Source: Vigna angularis (lineage: Eukaryota; Streptophyta; Magnoliopsida; Fabales; Fabaceae). Taken from it: a stretch of DNA of 64,000 nucleotides. Positions 33,598 to 45,310 of this stretch are shown piece by piece. Within the stretch, counting starts at the first letter, position 1; each line of letters begins with the position of its first letter. A model generated the notes under the pieces. The model made no database searches and was not told where the DNA came from. It saw only the letters and a program-made list of their open reading frames with translations. Location: NCBI RefSeq assembly GCF_016808095.1, contig NC_068973.1, positions 20,875,501 to 20,939,500 of the forward strand. The letters are read 5' to 3'. The position numbers and the translations under genes are program-made.

Positions 33598-35840
33598 AAT
33601 ACCCCCAAACTTAGAACCTTGCTTGTCCTCAAGCAAAAGGTATTTGTCTTTAACACAACAAAATTTTCAAAAGCACAACCGAATTCACAATGCTTGCTTA
33701 ACTTGAAACAACTGAAAATGTATAACAAATTAGTCTTCCACTGTGGTGCTCACAATACATTGAATCAATCAAATGTCACAGTTTATAAGAGATCAACAAT
33801 CATGGCAGAATGCTTTACTGAATTATGTAGAACCAATCCTCACTCAAGATAGTGTTTTACTTTAATGCTCTAGTGTATAAGGATGTGTATCTATCACTCT
33901 ACTATCACAATGTCACACACATCAACTTTGCCCTTCGTTTCAACCAAATTAAACACATTCACAAGCAAGTTAGCATCACAAGGACTTTGATTGGCTTGTA
34001 TTGTGGTTGGGCTAAGAAAGAAACATGGTTTTTCTGAATAATAAGCACCTTGAGCTTAAGAGATAAAACAATTTACTTCATGATATTCTATTAGTCTCTC
34101 TCTTTGCTTCACAATTGGATAAACCACTTCTCAACTCATTTCCCAATTCTTTTTCAAAGAATTCATTTTTCTTCCTCTTCTTCTTCTTTCTTCTTTTTCA
34201 TTACTTTTCTATTTTTCTCAATACACCCATACTAAACAAACTCCCCCAAACTTAAACCATTCTCCTGTAGTACAAATGATTGCTCTATTAAGCTCAAGGT
34301 AGGGAAATCAAGGAATTTTCAATAGACTTGAGGTTCAAAGAGGGAAGACATCTTTCATTAAGGTTGAGGGGGTTAGTATTGGCTAATTTGGCTTAGAACA
34401 TGTGAAAGAGGTAGAAGAGTAAGATGACCTTGATCATGTCCAACAAGCAAGCAAATGATTCAATTCAGAGAAACTCAGGCAAAGTCAATTGTGATCTAAC
34501 ATGATAGCATTTACAAGAAAAATATAAGGCACAACATCTCACAAGATTAACTCAAGGTTCCACAACATCATGAAGCAACTGCCATAAATATTGATCTCAA
34601 TTAAACATAGAGCATTCTCATAATTTTCATGAAGAAAGCAACCACAATTTGAACTAACTTGAACCATCTCAAAAATCATTTCATATTCAAGCATAAGCAT
34701 CATGGTTCAGCACAGTCTATCAAGCCAGATAACTAAAACAACTTAACTAAAATTGAAAAACAAAAGCTAACTAGTAACCCAAGTAAAAGAAAGCAAAATA
34801 AAAGGTCCTGTGACTCATGATTTGTAGCTCATTGTCAGACTCCTTCATTTTCTGCACCACCTCCCCCAATAAATTGGGTTGGTCCCCAAGCCATGCTACT
34901 TGGGTCGCATATTCCTCTGTTGACATCTCTACTTTGTGGCGGCGTTTGTTTTTATTCTCTTGGAGTTGGATGAAGAAGTCATTTCTGCACAAAAGATTGA
35001 AAATAAAGTTTGCAAATGTGAGCTCACAATATATGTATTTGTAACAAACAATCATTAGATCACATGATCATGAGTTCACAAGGTCAAACGCACACAGAAT
35101 ACACAAGAAAAATCACAAAACACAGCCTGGAGCATGAAAAATTTGAAGCAGAAGAGAAAAATAGAGTTGTTGAAAAATCTGGTCTGGTTGGAGCTAGCTG
35201 GAGCGCCCCTAAGCAGAGGGCGCTGGAGCTAGCTATGGGTCAAAATGCCAGAAAACTGGATTCGTGCTGAGCGCGCTGGAGCGCCCCTGAGCAGAGGGCG
35301 CTGGAGCGCCATACCAGATTGCAGATTTGCAGAATTTCACAACTACACCTACGATTTTTGGAATTTGGCACTTCTTGATGCTCAATTCAGCCCAGATTAA
35401 CATGTTTTCACTATACAAACTTGATTAAATCCATAAGGATTGAAATTGAGTGCAAGAATGCCAATTTAGGTGCACACTTCCAAAGCTTTCTTCTACAACT
35501 CAAGGCTTCAAATTTTACACTTTAAACATACCTAAACTCAACATAACCATTCACAACATACACAATCACACTAGAACACATAAAAACAGATTGAACAATT
35601 CTAAAACACATCAATACACAATAAAACTCAACATTACACTAGTTAACCATTAACAACACAAAAACTACAATTGAAACTAACATGCTCCAAAATAACAAAA
35701 TCAAATCAAAACATTCTAAAGCAAATTCAAACAATAAAAACACACTCAAATAACAAAATCACACAAAGAGAGAGGGTTAGAAAGCTGGGTTGCCTCCCAG
35801 TAAGCGCTTGTTTAACGTCATTAGCTTGACATCATTAAGC
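33598..35840 (-). other. element B 3' noncoding region, unit 2
   Basis: Appears identical to 27161-29403: polypurine tract, PPT hairpin at 33619-33636, the block shared with element A, and the stop-proximal stem-loop at 35785-35830. Confidence 0.7.
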
Positions 35841-38264
35841 TCAAGTTTGATTCTTGATGTTGCAGTGCCTCTTCTTGTCATGACACCAACATCCTCTCAG
35901 TAATTTCCTAGTCACCAACTTGACTCTCCTAGAATATGGAGCCTCTATCTCAAGTACTCCATTTATCTTGATGTTCTTGATGACCCATAACCTATTCTTG
36001 AATTTTACTGGTTTGCCATGTTTGGGCTCATCGCTTGCTTTCACAGAATTTTGGTGAACTAGTTCTTCTTCCTTTTCTTCTTCCTCTCCCTTTACTCTTG
36101 GGGATAAACAGCTGAGGCTCCTCTTGACCAACTTGGCAGCTTTCTCTGTTAGACTAGTAATTGATAAAATTTCATCAGTGGCTTCAATACTAGTCTCTTT
36201 TTCATGATTTTGCTGCTCAACTCCAAAGACGTTGAAAGTTACTTCCTCATCTTGGTCCTTTAATTTCACTGTTCCTTCTTCCACATGAATGACAACCTTT
36301 GCTGTCTTCATGAAAGGTCTTCCAAGTATGAGTTGTATCTCTGCATCTTCTTCCATGTCCATAACTACAAAATCCACCGGGAATTGGAGTTTATCTATTT
36401 TGACCACCACATCTTCCACGACACCATACGGATACTTGATGGATCTGTCCGCCAGCTGTAGCATCATTTTTGTAGGCTTGACTTCAAGACCACCAATCTT
36501 CTTAAGCATAGATAGGGGCATCAGATTGATACTAGCCCCCAAGTCAACGAGAGCCTTCCCTATATCATGGTCTCCAATGGTGCACGGGATGGTGAAACTC
36601 CCCGGATCTTTAAATTTTGGAGGAAGAGTCTTCTGCATGATGGCACTGCAATTTCCCTGTACTTCAATTGTTTCCTCATCTAAATATTTCTTCTTGCTGA
36701 GGATTTGCTTCATGTACTTCGCATAAGCAGGAATTTGTTGCAGTGCTTCGGTCAATGGCATGGTGATCTCAAGTTGATCAAATATTTGCTTGAACCGAGC
36801 CAACTGTTTCTCCTTCCCTTTAGTAGATGGGATTTTTGGGTAAGGGAGGTGTTTCACTATTTCTTTCTCTTTTTGCTTTTTCTCTTTTTCTTTTCCTTTA
36901 TTTTCTTCTTCTCTCCCAACAATCTCTTGATCTATTTCCTTGTGTGCTTGAATCTCATCTTCATTGCTTCTGTTTTCTTTATTTGGCAGTTGTTTCTTGT
37001 AATCAACCCCAACCTCTTTTCCACTTCTTGTTGTAATGACATTGCATTCCTCCTTAGGGTTAACTTCATTGTTGGCCACAAAATTCTTTTCAGGTTTTTC
37101 CTCGAGCTTCTTAGCAAGTTGACCCACTTGTATCTCCAGATTTCTAATGGAAGCTTCAGTGCTCTTGTGGTTGGAGATGGACACTTGCATAAACTGCTGA
37201 AGAGTGTCCTCTAACGTTGAGGTCCTGTCAGATAAGGAGGGATGTGGATGATATTGTTGTTGAGGTGGTATGTTTGATGGCCCAACTTGTCCTTGGCCCA
37301 TGCTTGGGTGAGGTCTCCATCCTTGGTTGTAGTTACCTTGGCGGTCTTGATTACCCATATAATTCACCTCTTGGAAATTGGCTTGCATGGCACACTGACC
37401 ATTTATATGATCTCCACCACATAGCTCACAACCTTGATGTTGAGCTTGCGAAACATTCTGGAGCTCTTTAGGGAGTTGAGAGAGCTTGTTCATGAGAGCT
37501 TCGAGTTGTTGGGTCATTATTTTGTTTTGAGCTAACAAGGCGTCCTGAGATTGTAGTTGAAAAACACCTTTTTGTTGGAGTTGAGCCCTTTCATTTTGTA
37601 CTTCATTGTCATTAGAAGCCATATTCTCTATCAGCTCATGTGCTTCTTCAGGTGTCTTCCATCTGATGTTTCCTCCAGCTGAGGCATCCAACATTAATTT
37701 GGTTTGGGATTTAAGGCCCCCCAAAAACATATTCAGGACGGTAGGCTCATCAAACCCATGAGTGGGCGTCTTTCGTAGTAAGCCCTTGAACCTATCCCAT
37801 GCTTGACTCAAAGTTTCACTACCATCTTGCTGAAAAGATGAGATTTCCTGCTTTCCTTTATTTACTTTTGACTGTGGGAAGTATTTGTTGAGGAACTTGG
37901 CAACCACGTCCTCCCATGCCGTGAAGCTATTCTCAGGAAAAGAATTCAACCACACCTTGGCGTTTCCTACCAACGAGAATGGAAACAGGCTCAGCCTTAT
38001 AGCTTCATCAGGAACATCATGAATCTTCACAGTATTACATATCTCAATGAAGGTGGCCAAATGATTGTACGGATTCTCATGAGAAAGGCCCTGGAACTGA
38101 TTGTTCTGCACCAAATGGATGAGAGCAGGCTTTATCTCCATGTTGGCGGCATTAACTCTTGGCCTAGAAATGCTGTTAAAGTGAAGAGGCCCTGAGAATG
38201 TAGAATAGTCCTCCAAGGTGCGTCTAGCTTGGCCATCACCATGACCATTTGGATTGGCGGCCAT
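35841..38264 (-). CDS. element B gag-protease, unit 2
   Basis: An 807-codon frame whose product is identical to that of 29404-31827, with the same gag core, short-spaced zinc-knuckle-like motif and protease. That neither copy has gained a stop or amino-acid change implies the duplication is very recent, or that it is an assembly artefact. Confidence 0.9.
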   Translation of the reverse strand: MAANPNGHGDGQARRTLEDYSTFSGPLHFNSISRPRVNAANMEIKPALIHLVQNNQFQGLSHENPYNHLATFIEICNTVKIHDVPDEAIRLSLFPFSLVGNAKVWLNSFPENSFTAWEDVVAKFLNKYFPQSKVNKGKQEISSFQQDGSETLSQAWDRFKGLLRKTPTHGFDEPTVLNMFLGGLKSQTKLMLDASAGGNIRWKTPEEAHELIENMASNDNEVQNERAQLQQKGVFQLQSQDALLAQNKIMTQQLEALMNKLSQLPKELQNVSQAQHQGCELCGGDHINGQCAMQANFQEVNYMGNQDRQGNYNQGWRPHPSMGQGQVGPSNIPPQQQYHPHPSLSDRTSTLEDTLQQFMQVSISNHKSTEASIRNLEIQVGQLAKKLEEKPEKNFVANNEVNPKEECNVITTRSGKEVGVDYKKQLPNKENRSNEDEIQAHKEIDQEIVGREEENKGKEKEKKQKEKEIVKHLPYPKIPSTKGKEKQLARFKQIFDQLEITMPLTEALQQIPAYAKYMKQILSKKKYLDEETIEVQGNCSAIMQKTLPPKFKDPGSFTIPCTIGDHDIGKALVDLGASINLMPLSMLKKIGGLEVKPTKMMLQLADRSIKYPYGVVEDVVVKIDKLQFPVDFVVMDMEEDAEIQLILGRPFMKTAKVVIHVEEGTVKLKDQDEEVTFNVFGVEQQNHEKETSIEATDEILSITSLTEKAAKLVKRSLSCLSPRVKGEEEEKEEELVHQNSVKASDEPKHGKPVKFKNRLWVIKNIKINGVLEIEAPYSRRVKLVTRKLLRGCWCHDKKRHCNIKNQT

Positions 38265-38530
38265 ATCTTCTCCTTCTACTTTTGTTTCTACGGGGCAGTT
38301 TTCTCAACTTCAGGGTCAAAAAGGAGGGGTTCAGATGATGTTGTGCTCCTAGTACGGATTGTGCCCTGCATACACTAGAGACAACAATACTAGAGTACCA
38401 AGTTATCCGAAAATAAAAGAAAACAAAAATTATTCACAGTAAAAAGAATATAAGAATAAAGCCTAAGTTGGTTAGAAACACACAAAAGTATAGTATTAAC
38501 CACGAGTCCCCGGCAACGGCGCCAAAAACT

Positions 38531-40034
38531 TGTTAACTTTCTGGCAAGTGTACCAAATCGTTCAAAGTAATAAAACCGGTAAGACCGGATATCGTTTCCC
38601 AAGAGACTCGTGTCACCAAACAATCGTATAATTTCCAACTAACTTAGACTAAAGAATGCTTCATAATTTGTGTTTTTGTGCAATTAAAGTAAACATGAAA
38701 CATAATTGATAAAAGTGATCTTAGATACTCAAACACTTGGAAATGGAAAGATTAGAAATGATATGAAATGGTATTGTTGGGGGTATGATTTCACCTACTT
38801 CACTCTTATGTATAGAAAATCACTTCCTCTTCATTAATATGCCAATGTCAATCTACTAAATTACTCAAACCCAATTCCTTGGTAGAGAGAGCCTAGACTT
38901 CCTTATTAGGTTCCAATCCCTTGGAAGACCTAACAATTATTTCTGCATTAAGAATTGAGATCTTAAGACAACCAAAGGTCCTAGCTCTATTCCTAGATAC
39001 TATTTCCTTTAGGTGTTTAATCCAAGTCCAGATTTACCCAACATTTTCCAATATCAAGCAAACCCTAAAATCATGTAATGGGTAGCAATTTCACAACAAG
39101 CATTAAGAAAAGGAATTAAACACTAACAATCAATGAAAGAGGCATAAATCCATTCAAAACATAGTGGTTTACATAAGATTTCAGTGGCTACATCAATCCC
39201 CCAACAATAATGAAACTAGCTCTCCATGAATGGAGAGCTCAAGCTTACAACAATGGTGGAAATGGAAGAAGGAGGAAGACCCAAGGTTGAAGAAGGACTG
39301 TTTCCACAGCTCCTAGCTCGCCTCCAAGAGCTCCAATTGAGAGAAATCGTGTTTGGGCAGCCAAAGATCCCAACCCCTTCGCGTTTTAGGGTTAAATAAG
39401 CTAGATCTGACACATCAGCAAAAGTCGCGCCCGGGCGCCCTCTCAGTCGCGCCCGGGCGCGAGCCTCTCGGAAAAAGTCGCGCTTGGGCGCCCCATTTCT
39501 CACGCCCGGGCGCAAGCTTCTCGCAAAAAGTCGCGCCCGAGCGCCCCTTTTTCACGCCCGGGCGCGACCAGCACACAAAACTGGCACCTGGTCACTTTTC
39601 TGTGCAGAAACTAGCCCTGGTGCAGTCGCGCTTGGGCGCCCCTCAGCCAGGGGGGGCTTGGGCCTGACCAGCACACAAAACTGGCACCTGGTCACTTTTC
39701 TGTGCAGAAACTGGCCCTGGTGCAGTCGCGCTTGGGCGCCCCTCAGCCAGGGGGGGCTTGGGCCTGACTTTTCAGCACTGCATCAATTTCACTTTTTCTG
39801 CAGATCTGCTTGCTTCTCATGCTTGGTTCAGCTTTAGACATTATTGGAGACTCTTCCAAGCTCATTATTAGCTACAAAATAAGGGATTATTGATGAAAGC
39901 ACATCAAAGTAGCCAAAGATACAATTATTTAGAAAACAAGACAAAAGAAGAGGATTTAACAAGTTATAAGTTATAAAGGAGTTGATTTTGCTACTAAAAT
40001 GATGCTTAGATAGTGGTAAAAATTAGCATTATCA
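38531..40034 (-). repeat. element B LTR 3 (outer, 5' side)
   Basis: The first LTR of the array in transcription sense, ending TAGCATTATCA and followed by the AGTAC duplication at 40035-40039. It would drive unit 2. Confidence 0.93.
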
Positions 40035-40039
40035 AGTAC

Positions 40040-40862
40040 CAGATTTCACCTAAATTTAACAACTAGCATGGTCAAATTTTGATTCAAAAGTAATTCTGAT
40101 TTGAAAACAGCAAAGAGGAGTTAGAAATGGTATTTGAAAGTTGCACAAATGCAGAAATTCAGTGTTGATGATGGTTAGCAATGATCTAATACTAACCATA
40201 CACAATTAAGCAGAATTTACTCAAAGAAACACATGCATCTCAGCCAAATGCTTGGACACTCTTGCCACATGACAAACTATTTGGAATCAACTCATTTCAT
40301 CTTCCAAATGGTTCAGACAATGGATCAACCAACTGCTGTTCAATAGAACAGTAAATGACCATAAGAACAGTGGCAATGCAGCACAAAAACAGAAACTGAA
40401 ATGCTGTCAGATTTTTTTAAAAAAAACTTGCACAGATTTTGAGTTTGAATGGTACATCTAAACACCTGAGCTCATTTTTGAAGTATTCATTGCTCTTACT
40501 TGGTGTAGCCACATTCAAACAACTAAGATTTTTGGTAAAACTTGGTTGAAAAACCAGATTTGATAACAAAACAGCAAAGTAACTAACAAGACTTAAGACA
40601 AAACCAGAAATGATGTTTAAATGGTAAAATAGACTCAAACAATTAATAACAGCCGAATAAAATGAAGGAAAACTCAAGCAAAGACAGCTAGTAGCCAATG
40701 AAATTAAGAGTAGATCCTAAACACAGAAATGATTGATGAAAAACATTGCAGAATTTTCAGAAAAACAGCAAGAACAACCAGGAAATTTTTGACAGCAAAG
40801 AAATGGAAGAATTCTGGACTTATCTCACGGTTCAAGTTAGAACCTAAGCTCTGAATACCACT
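40040..40862 (-). promoter_or_regulatory. CRM untranslated leader next to the 5' LTR, with primer site
   Basis: The rest of the CRM leader. The minus strand at 40848-40860 reads TGGTATTCAGAGC, the initiator tRNA-Met primer site (TGGTATCAGAGC) with one extra T. No gene is visible. Confidence 0.7.
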
Positions 40863-41561
40863 TGATACATCCTAGGAGATGTAGAGAAGCAGAGCCGTGA
40901 GATTGGAGATGCAGGGAGACTTGGAAGACAGCTGAAACCAAGGTAGCAGGGGCGGTAGCAGCTGCAGATTGTTGTGCAGACTTGAAATTTCTGGATGGGA
41001 TCTTTGGAGGTGTGGCAGCGGATTGTTGGTGCTTATGGTGAATGGAGATGGAGGCTAGCTTGGAGAGATGATTAACAACTCAGAAGGCTTCCTAGAGTGG
41101 AAGAAGTTGCAATGGAGATCAAGCTAAGAAGTGACTCTTGGAGAAGGAATTTGCTAGACATTTCAGCAGAAATTCTTTACCACAATCCAAAAGTGATTTA
41201 CAAGCTTTTCTTATGAGATTTTATAGATTAATCTCAAGGCTTTAAGCAAGCAATTTTCACGTTGCAGATCTGGACCCATGTGCTACATGTTTAGCTTCTA
41301 AAACACGTGAAAATTGAGTTTTATGTGAAGAAAAACAATTACTAATGCAACCCCCATAGAAGGATAACTACACCCCTTCTTGTATAAAAATGTCCTTTTT
41401 ACCCTTCTCCATGTTTTGGAAGATTTGGCATATCTTCTTGTTCTCCAATTTTCCATCCAAAGATAGCAAATAATACTTGACCTTGAGGAGAATATTCATC
41501 TTGGAGCTTTTTGGCCATTCTTCTTGTGATGGGTCCTATGGTGTTAGACCTTCTTGTATCA
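40863..41561 (-). repeat. CRM 5' LTR (699 bp)
   Basis: The partner of 19062-19760, same length, about ten substitutions. It contains the same pol-terminal codons in its first ~160 bases of the minus strand, which are not translated as pol from this position. Confidence 0.92.
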
Positions 41562-43951
41562 TATTTATGCCCACATTTATGCTTTAAAATTTAAATTTGT
41601 AATGGAATAATTGTGCTTAAATGGTTGATTTTAAGTGAATTTGTGATGATTGGAATTATTGGGTTTGGAAAATAAAGAGACGTAAAAAGTGAGTTTTAGC
41701 GCATAAAATATTCTTGGATGTTCTTACGTTTATTTGTGCAACTGAAATTATAAGTTTTATTGGTCCAAATGGCAATTCAAGGCCCAAAATCAGATTTTAT
41801 TTGGAAAATAATGTACAGATGGGCCAAACAGGCAACTTTTACCCTTGCACCTCCCAATTTCCCTACATACACCCCTATTCTCTTAAACAGGCCCAATACT
41901 AAGCCAAACAGTAACCCTATTCTAAATACACCTCCTAAATTTCCCTACCCATACCCCTCCTAAGCCAGAGTCCACCAGATCATGCCACGTGTACAAATCC
42001 TACCCACACAGACCTAGCCAACCACAGGTCGCCACATCAGCCCTAACACATGAGCATCATCTTCCACCCACTGAAACCCTAGCCGCCGTTCCGCTTCCGC
42101 CGCTGCCGCAACCTCCACGACGCCATCAACCACGCCGCCGCGCCGCTTCATCACCGGACAGCTACCACCAAGGCGCAACTTTCTAGCACCATCCGCAACC
42201 TTGTCGCGCCGCTCCGCCTCCGTCGCGCATCACCATCGCACCTCCATCTTCGTCTTCTCCTCCATTGAAGCAAGCTCTGCACCGCATCATCCGCAACCTC
42301 CGTTCATCTTCTTCGCATCTCCATGGCTGTCGCGACACAACGTTTCTCACACGACACCGTCTTCTTCCTCGCGAGTTTGCCACCACGCCGCAGATCTAAA
42401 CAACCGTGTTCTCCGCTTCCATCGTCCGCGAGCACCTCCTCCACGCCAGCCACTACGACCTTCATCGCGCCTCTCCTCCATTGACGCAAGCTCGACACAA
42501 CCATCTTCATCTTCTCATCCAAACTCCGTGGACGTCGTGCCTCATTCTCGAACCTGCATAAAAACCAGACCTGCAAAGAAGAACCCAGCAATCGCAAATC
42601 GCGCACAGAGAAATCCTCCATCAGCGCCGACGTTCTTCTCCACAGCGGCGAAAGCGGGAACGTAGGGGGAAGCCCTTTCCCCAATTCTGAACCCTAATTT
42701 TGGGTAGGGAGGAGCCTGACACGTGTCGATCCCTCTTTGGCCACGCCCTCTTTGGTCAAAACTGGTCAACTGAGGGTTTTTCTTGCAATTTCAGGAATTC
42801 TAAAGGGGCAAAAGTGCAGATAGAGGAAGTTTGAGGGCATTTGTGCAATTTTGAAAAGTCATAAAAACTAAAAATAAAAATTCAGTTGTTGAAATTAATG
42901 TAATTTGGGAATATCAACAGAAAATATCTTCCAAATAATGTTATAATCTAAATCTTTTAGTTATTTGGAAGATATAAGATAAAAGATTTTGTCAACTGAA
43001 TATCGAGAGTCCAAGACCAATCAAGCCTTATATAAAGAGACTTCATTCCTTCACCACTTCTCTCTTTTCTTTCATCTTGTATTCAACTCCATTCATGGAG
43101 AGCTAAGCATCTAGGGCTATTTTGCTGTAATTCCATTATGGATTCTGAGGTTACGTTCAGTTAATGCAATTGTTTATTTTGATTATTTATTTAAGTTGTT
43201 CTCTCTCTATGTCTTTCATCTCTCTATCTTGTTAAAAGTAAAGATTTTTGCATCATAATGTGTTTGAATCTACATGCATATTAATTATATGAGTTTTAGG
43301 GTTTCTAGGTTTAAATTGAGAATCTACTTTGATTTAATTTAGGAACTTTCATATGATTAAATGGTTTTTACTATCAATTGAGAATGTACTTTGATTGATT
43401 AGTAATAATTTCAACTATAATCAATTGAGAATTTACTTTGATTGATTAGCTTTTAATTTGGTTAGGAGATTTAAGAATAGACATGATTAAACACAATAGA
43501 ATTTGATTGAGAATGTACTTTGGTTGAATTTATTGTGAATAATCTAGAAAGATTTTGCATTTGATTGAGAATTTACTTTGGTTAAATGCATGATCGCCCT
43601 CAAATTAATTAAGAATGTACTTTAATTAATTTGAAACTTAAACAATAATCAATTGAACAATTATCCGTGAATAACCGATAATGACTCTATCTTGGAAAAG
43701 CAGTGGAATTAGCCTATTTCATCGTAACTGTTTTTAAGTTTCTTATTTATTCTTTAAACACTCTTCAACCATTACTTTTAAGCATTGCATAGCATTCGTA
43801 AGAGTCACAGATATTCAAAAGCAATTTCGTGTTCGTTGGGAGACGACTCAGGGTTACTTCAACCCTGTCTACTTTGTTGAATACTACTTGGCAATACTGA
43901 AGTTGCCTTGAAAAGTAGTATTAATTTGATAGCTTCAACGACAACTTATCA
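41562..43951 (+). repeat. large LTR remnant, probably Tat-group Ty3/gypsy
   Basis: The end resembles plant Tat-group LTRs: 'ggagacgactcagggttac' near 43858 and a terminus ACGACAACTTATCA at 43951. The start is lost at the CRM junction. 42050-42680 is GC-rich with open frames on both strands (proline/arginine-rich), which I take as composition, not a gene. A TATA-like CCTTATATAAAGAG lies near 43027. The six-hairpin array at 43311-43634 lies in its 3' part. No primer site follows, so it is a solo or 3' LTR. Confidence 0.5.
43311..43634. repeat. array of six hairpins: constant 13-nt loop, variable stems
   Basis: Six copies of the loop GAGAATNTACTTT (AAGAATGTACTTT in the last) begin at 43318, 43380, 43427, 43509, 43567 and 43611. 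Each is flanked by inverted arms: TTAAATT/GATTTAA, ATCAATT/GATTGAT, TAATCAATT/GATTGATTA, a wobble-paired arm with an outer CACAATA/TATTGTG stem, GCATTTGATT/GGTTAAATGC, and a perfect 11-bp TCAAATTAATT/AATTAATTTGA. The arms differ strongly between copies but stay complementary within each, allowing G-T pairs. The loop is nearly invariant. Confidence 0.85.
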
Positions 43952-45235
43952 CCTACTAAACAATACAAATGTATTTAGCAAGGATAATCCTTCTAAGACT
44001 TAGAAAGAAAAGAGTTCTTTGTTAAAAGTCTTTATTCAACTTCCCTTTCTTAGTCTTAGTTATAAGTTGATACTTCTTTGGATAGAAGTCCCTACAGCAG
44101 TTGCCATCATATACACACAACATGTTATTAGACATATCAACTCATAAAAGAAAACATACTTAAGTCTAAACAAAACTTTATTTCTAAGACCCCTATTTTT
44201 CGGGTCTTACATCTTGCCCTTTCACCTTTCAACCTCTTCCCTCAACCTTTAAATCTTCTCTGATCTAAAGCCCAAGGGTCATGACTCTTCAAGAGTCTGA
44301 CAACCTCTCAACCACCCACCTCATAAGACATGACGCTTCATCATGGCAACTTCTTTGTCACTATGCTTCTCGAGGTTGGGGCTACTACCCATAGGGTCAA
44401 ATTGCCGATGATATGCAAATGTACTTTGCACTACAACTACACGGCAACACCATAACGACACACTTAACACTCAAGTGTAGATACATCGAGCTTGGGGGAT
44501 AGTGTACCATATGTGTCTGAGGGCATCTAATATACTAAATCCTTATAGCCACAGGAAATCTAGGTTGGCTACATATTGGACAACCAAGAAGTATTTCTCA
44601 CTTGTCCGAGTATGTCTCAACTATCCATGCCTGGGTGTACTCGGCCCTTATGTTATGACTCAACATTTAGGCAGTTTGACCGCATACGTGACAGCCAACC
44701 AAAACCAATATTTGCATAACTTTGATTGAGTTGACTTAACTAACTTGATTATGTAAAGGCCAATCATGGTGATTAGCCACATGGCCCAAACTCACCCAAG
44801 TAAGAAGTCCATAAATAATAATATAAATAGCATGGTTTACGAGATAATTAGTTACATTCATTAATTATCGCATTTATTATTCGTTAATGTACTAGGCTGA
44901 GTTGACTGTCATAGTGTCTTTTGCATACACAACACCTACTCAACCAAGAGAGGACGAGTACCTATAACGTTGGAAAGTTAGAATGCTTGAAATATTTGTT
45001 GAAGTCTTTATAGAATATATTTAACCTTATAATAAAAACATGTATTAAATATTTTATGTTTGAAATCTAAAAATTATATAATTAGTTAAGTGATTCGATT
45101 TTATTTTTTATTTTTTTCATAAAATTATTTTATTTGAAAAAAAGTATATTACGAGCACTTTTTTTATAAAATATGCAAGGCTTTTCGTTTCAAAATGAAT
45201 AAAGTTAGAGAAATACACGTAGTTTGGGAATATAT

Positions 45236-45310
<75 letters not shown>

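Larger units (their letters stand above)
25657..40034 (-). mobile_element. element B: tandem non-autonomous Athila-like element, LTR-int-LTR-int-LTR
   Basis: Three 1504-bp LTRs (25657-27160, 32094-33597, 38531-40034) and two 4933-bp internal regions repeat with a period of exactly 6437 bp. A perfect AGTAC duplication flanks only the outside (25652-25656 and 40035-40039). Each internal unit has a tRNA-Asp primer site, one gag-protease gene and a polypurine tract, but no pol enzymes. One substitution was noticed among the LTRs, at 33217 in the middle copy. The layout fits one insertion followed by unequal recombination between LTRs of sister copies. An assembly duplication must be excluded. Confidence 0.95.
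19062..41561 (-). mobile_element. CRM-type (centromeric chromovirus) Ty3/gypsy element, interrupted by tandem element B
   Basis: LTRs of 699 bp at 19062-19760 and 40863-41561 flank gag and pol on the minus strand. Removing element B (25657-40034 plus its 5-bp duplication) leaves about 8.1 kb, a usual size for CRM elements. The pol C-terminus is encoded inside the 3' LTR, a known property of one CRM group. The primer site resembles initiator tRNA-Met. LTRs differ at about ten positions (~1.4%). The outer pentamers are TGATG and TATTT, so no target duplication is present. Either the two ends come from different insertions or a flank was rearranged. Confidence 0.85.

Noticed and set aside
42183..42684. 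Long open frames on both strands of a GC-rich block (for example 154 codons plus, 126 codons minus)
   Set aside because: Overlapping frames on opposite strands, low-complexity proline/arginine/serine products, no start context or homology signal. Explained by GC-rich composition inside an LTR remnant.
43311..43634. Regularly spaced repeats considered as a CRISPR-like array
   Set aside because: The DNA is eukaryotic, the repeated unit is only 13 nt with irregular spacing, and the variable parts are complementary arms, not spacers.
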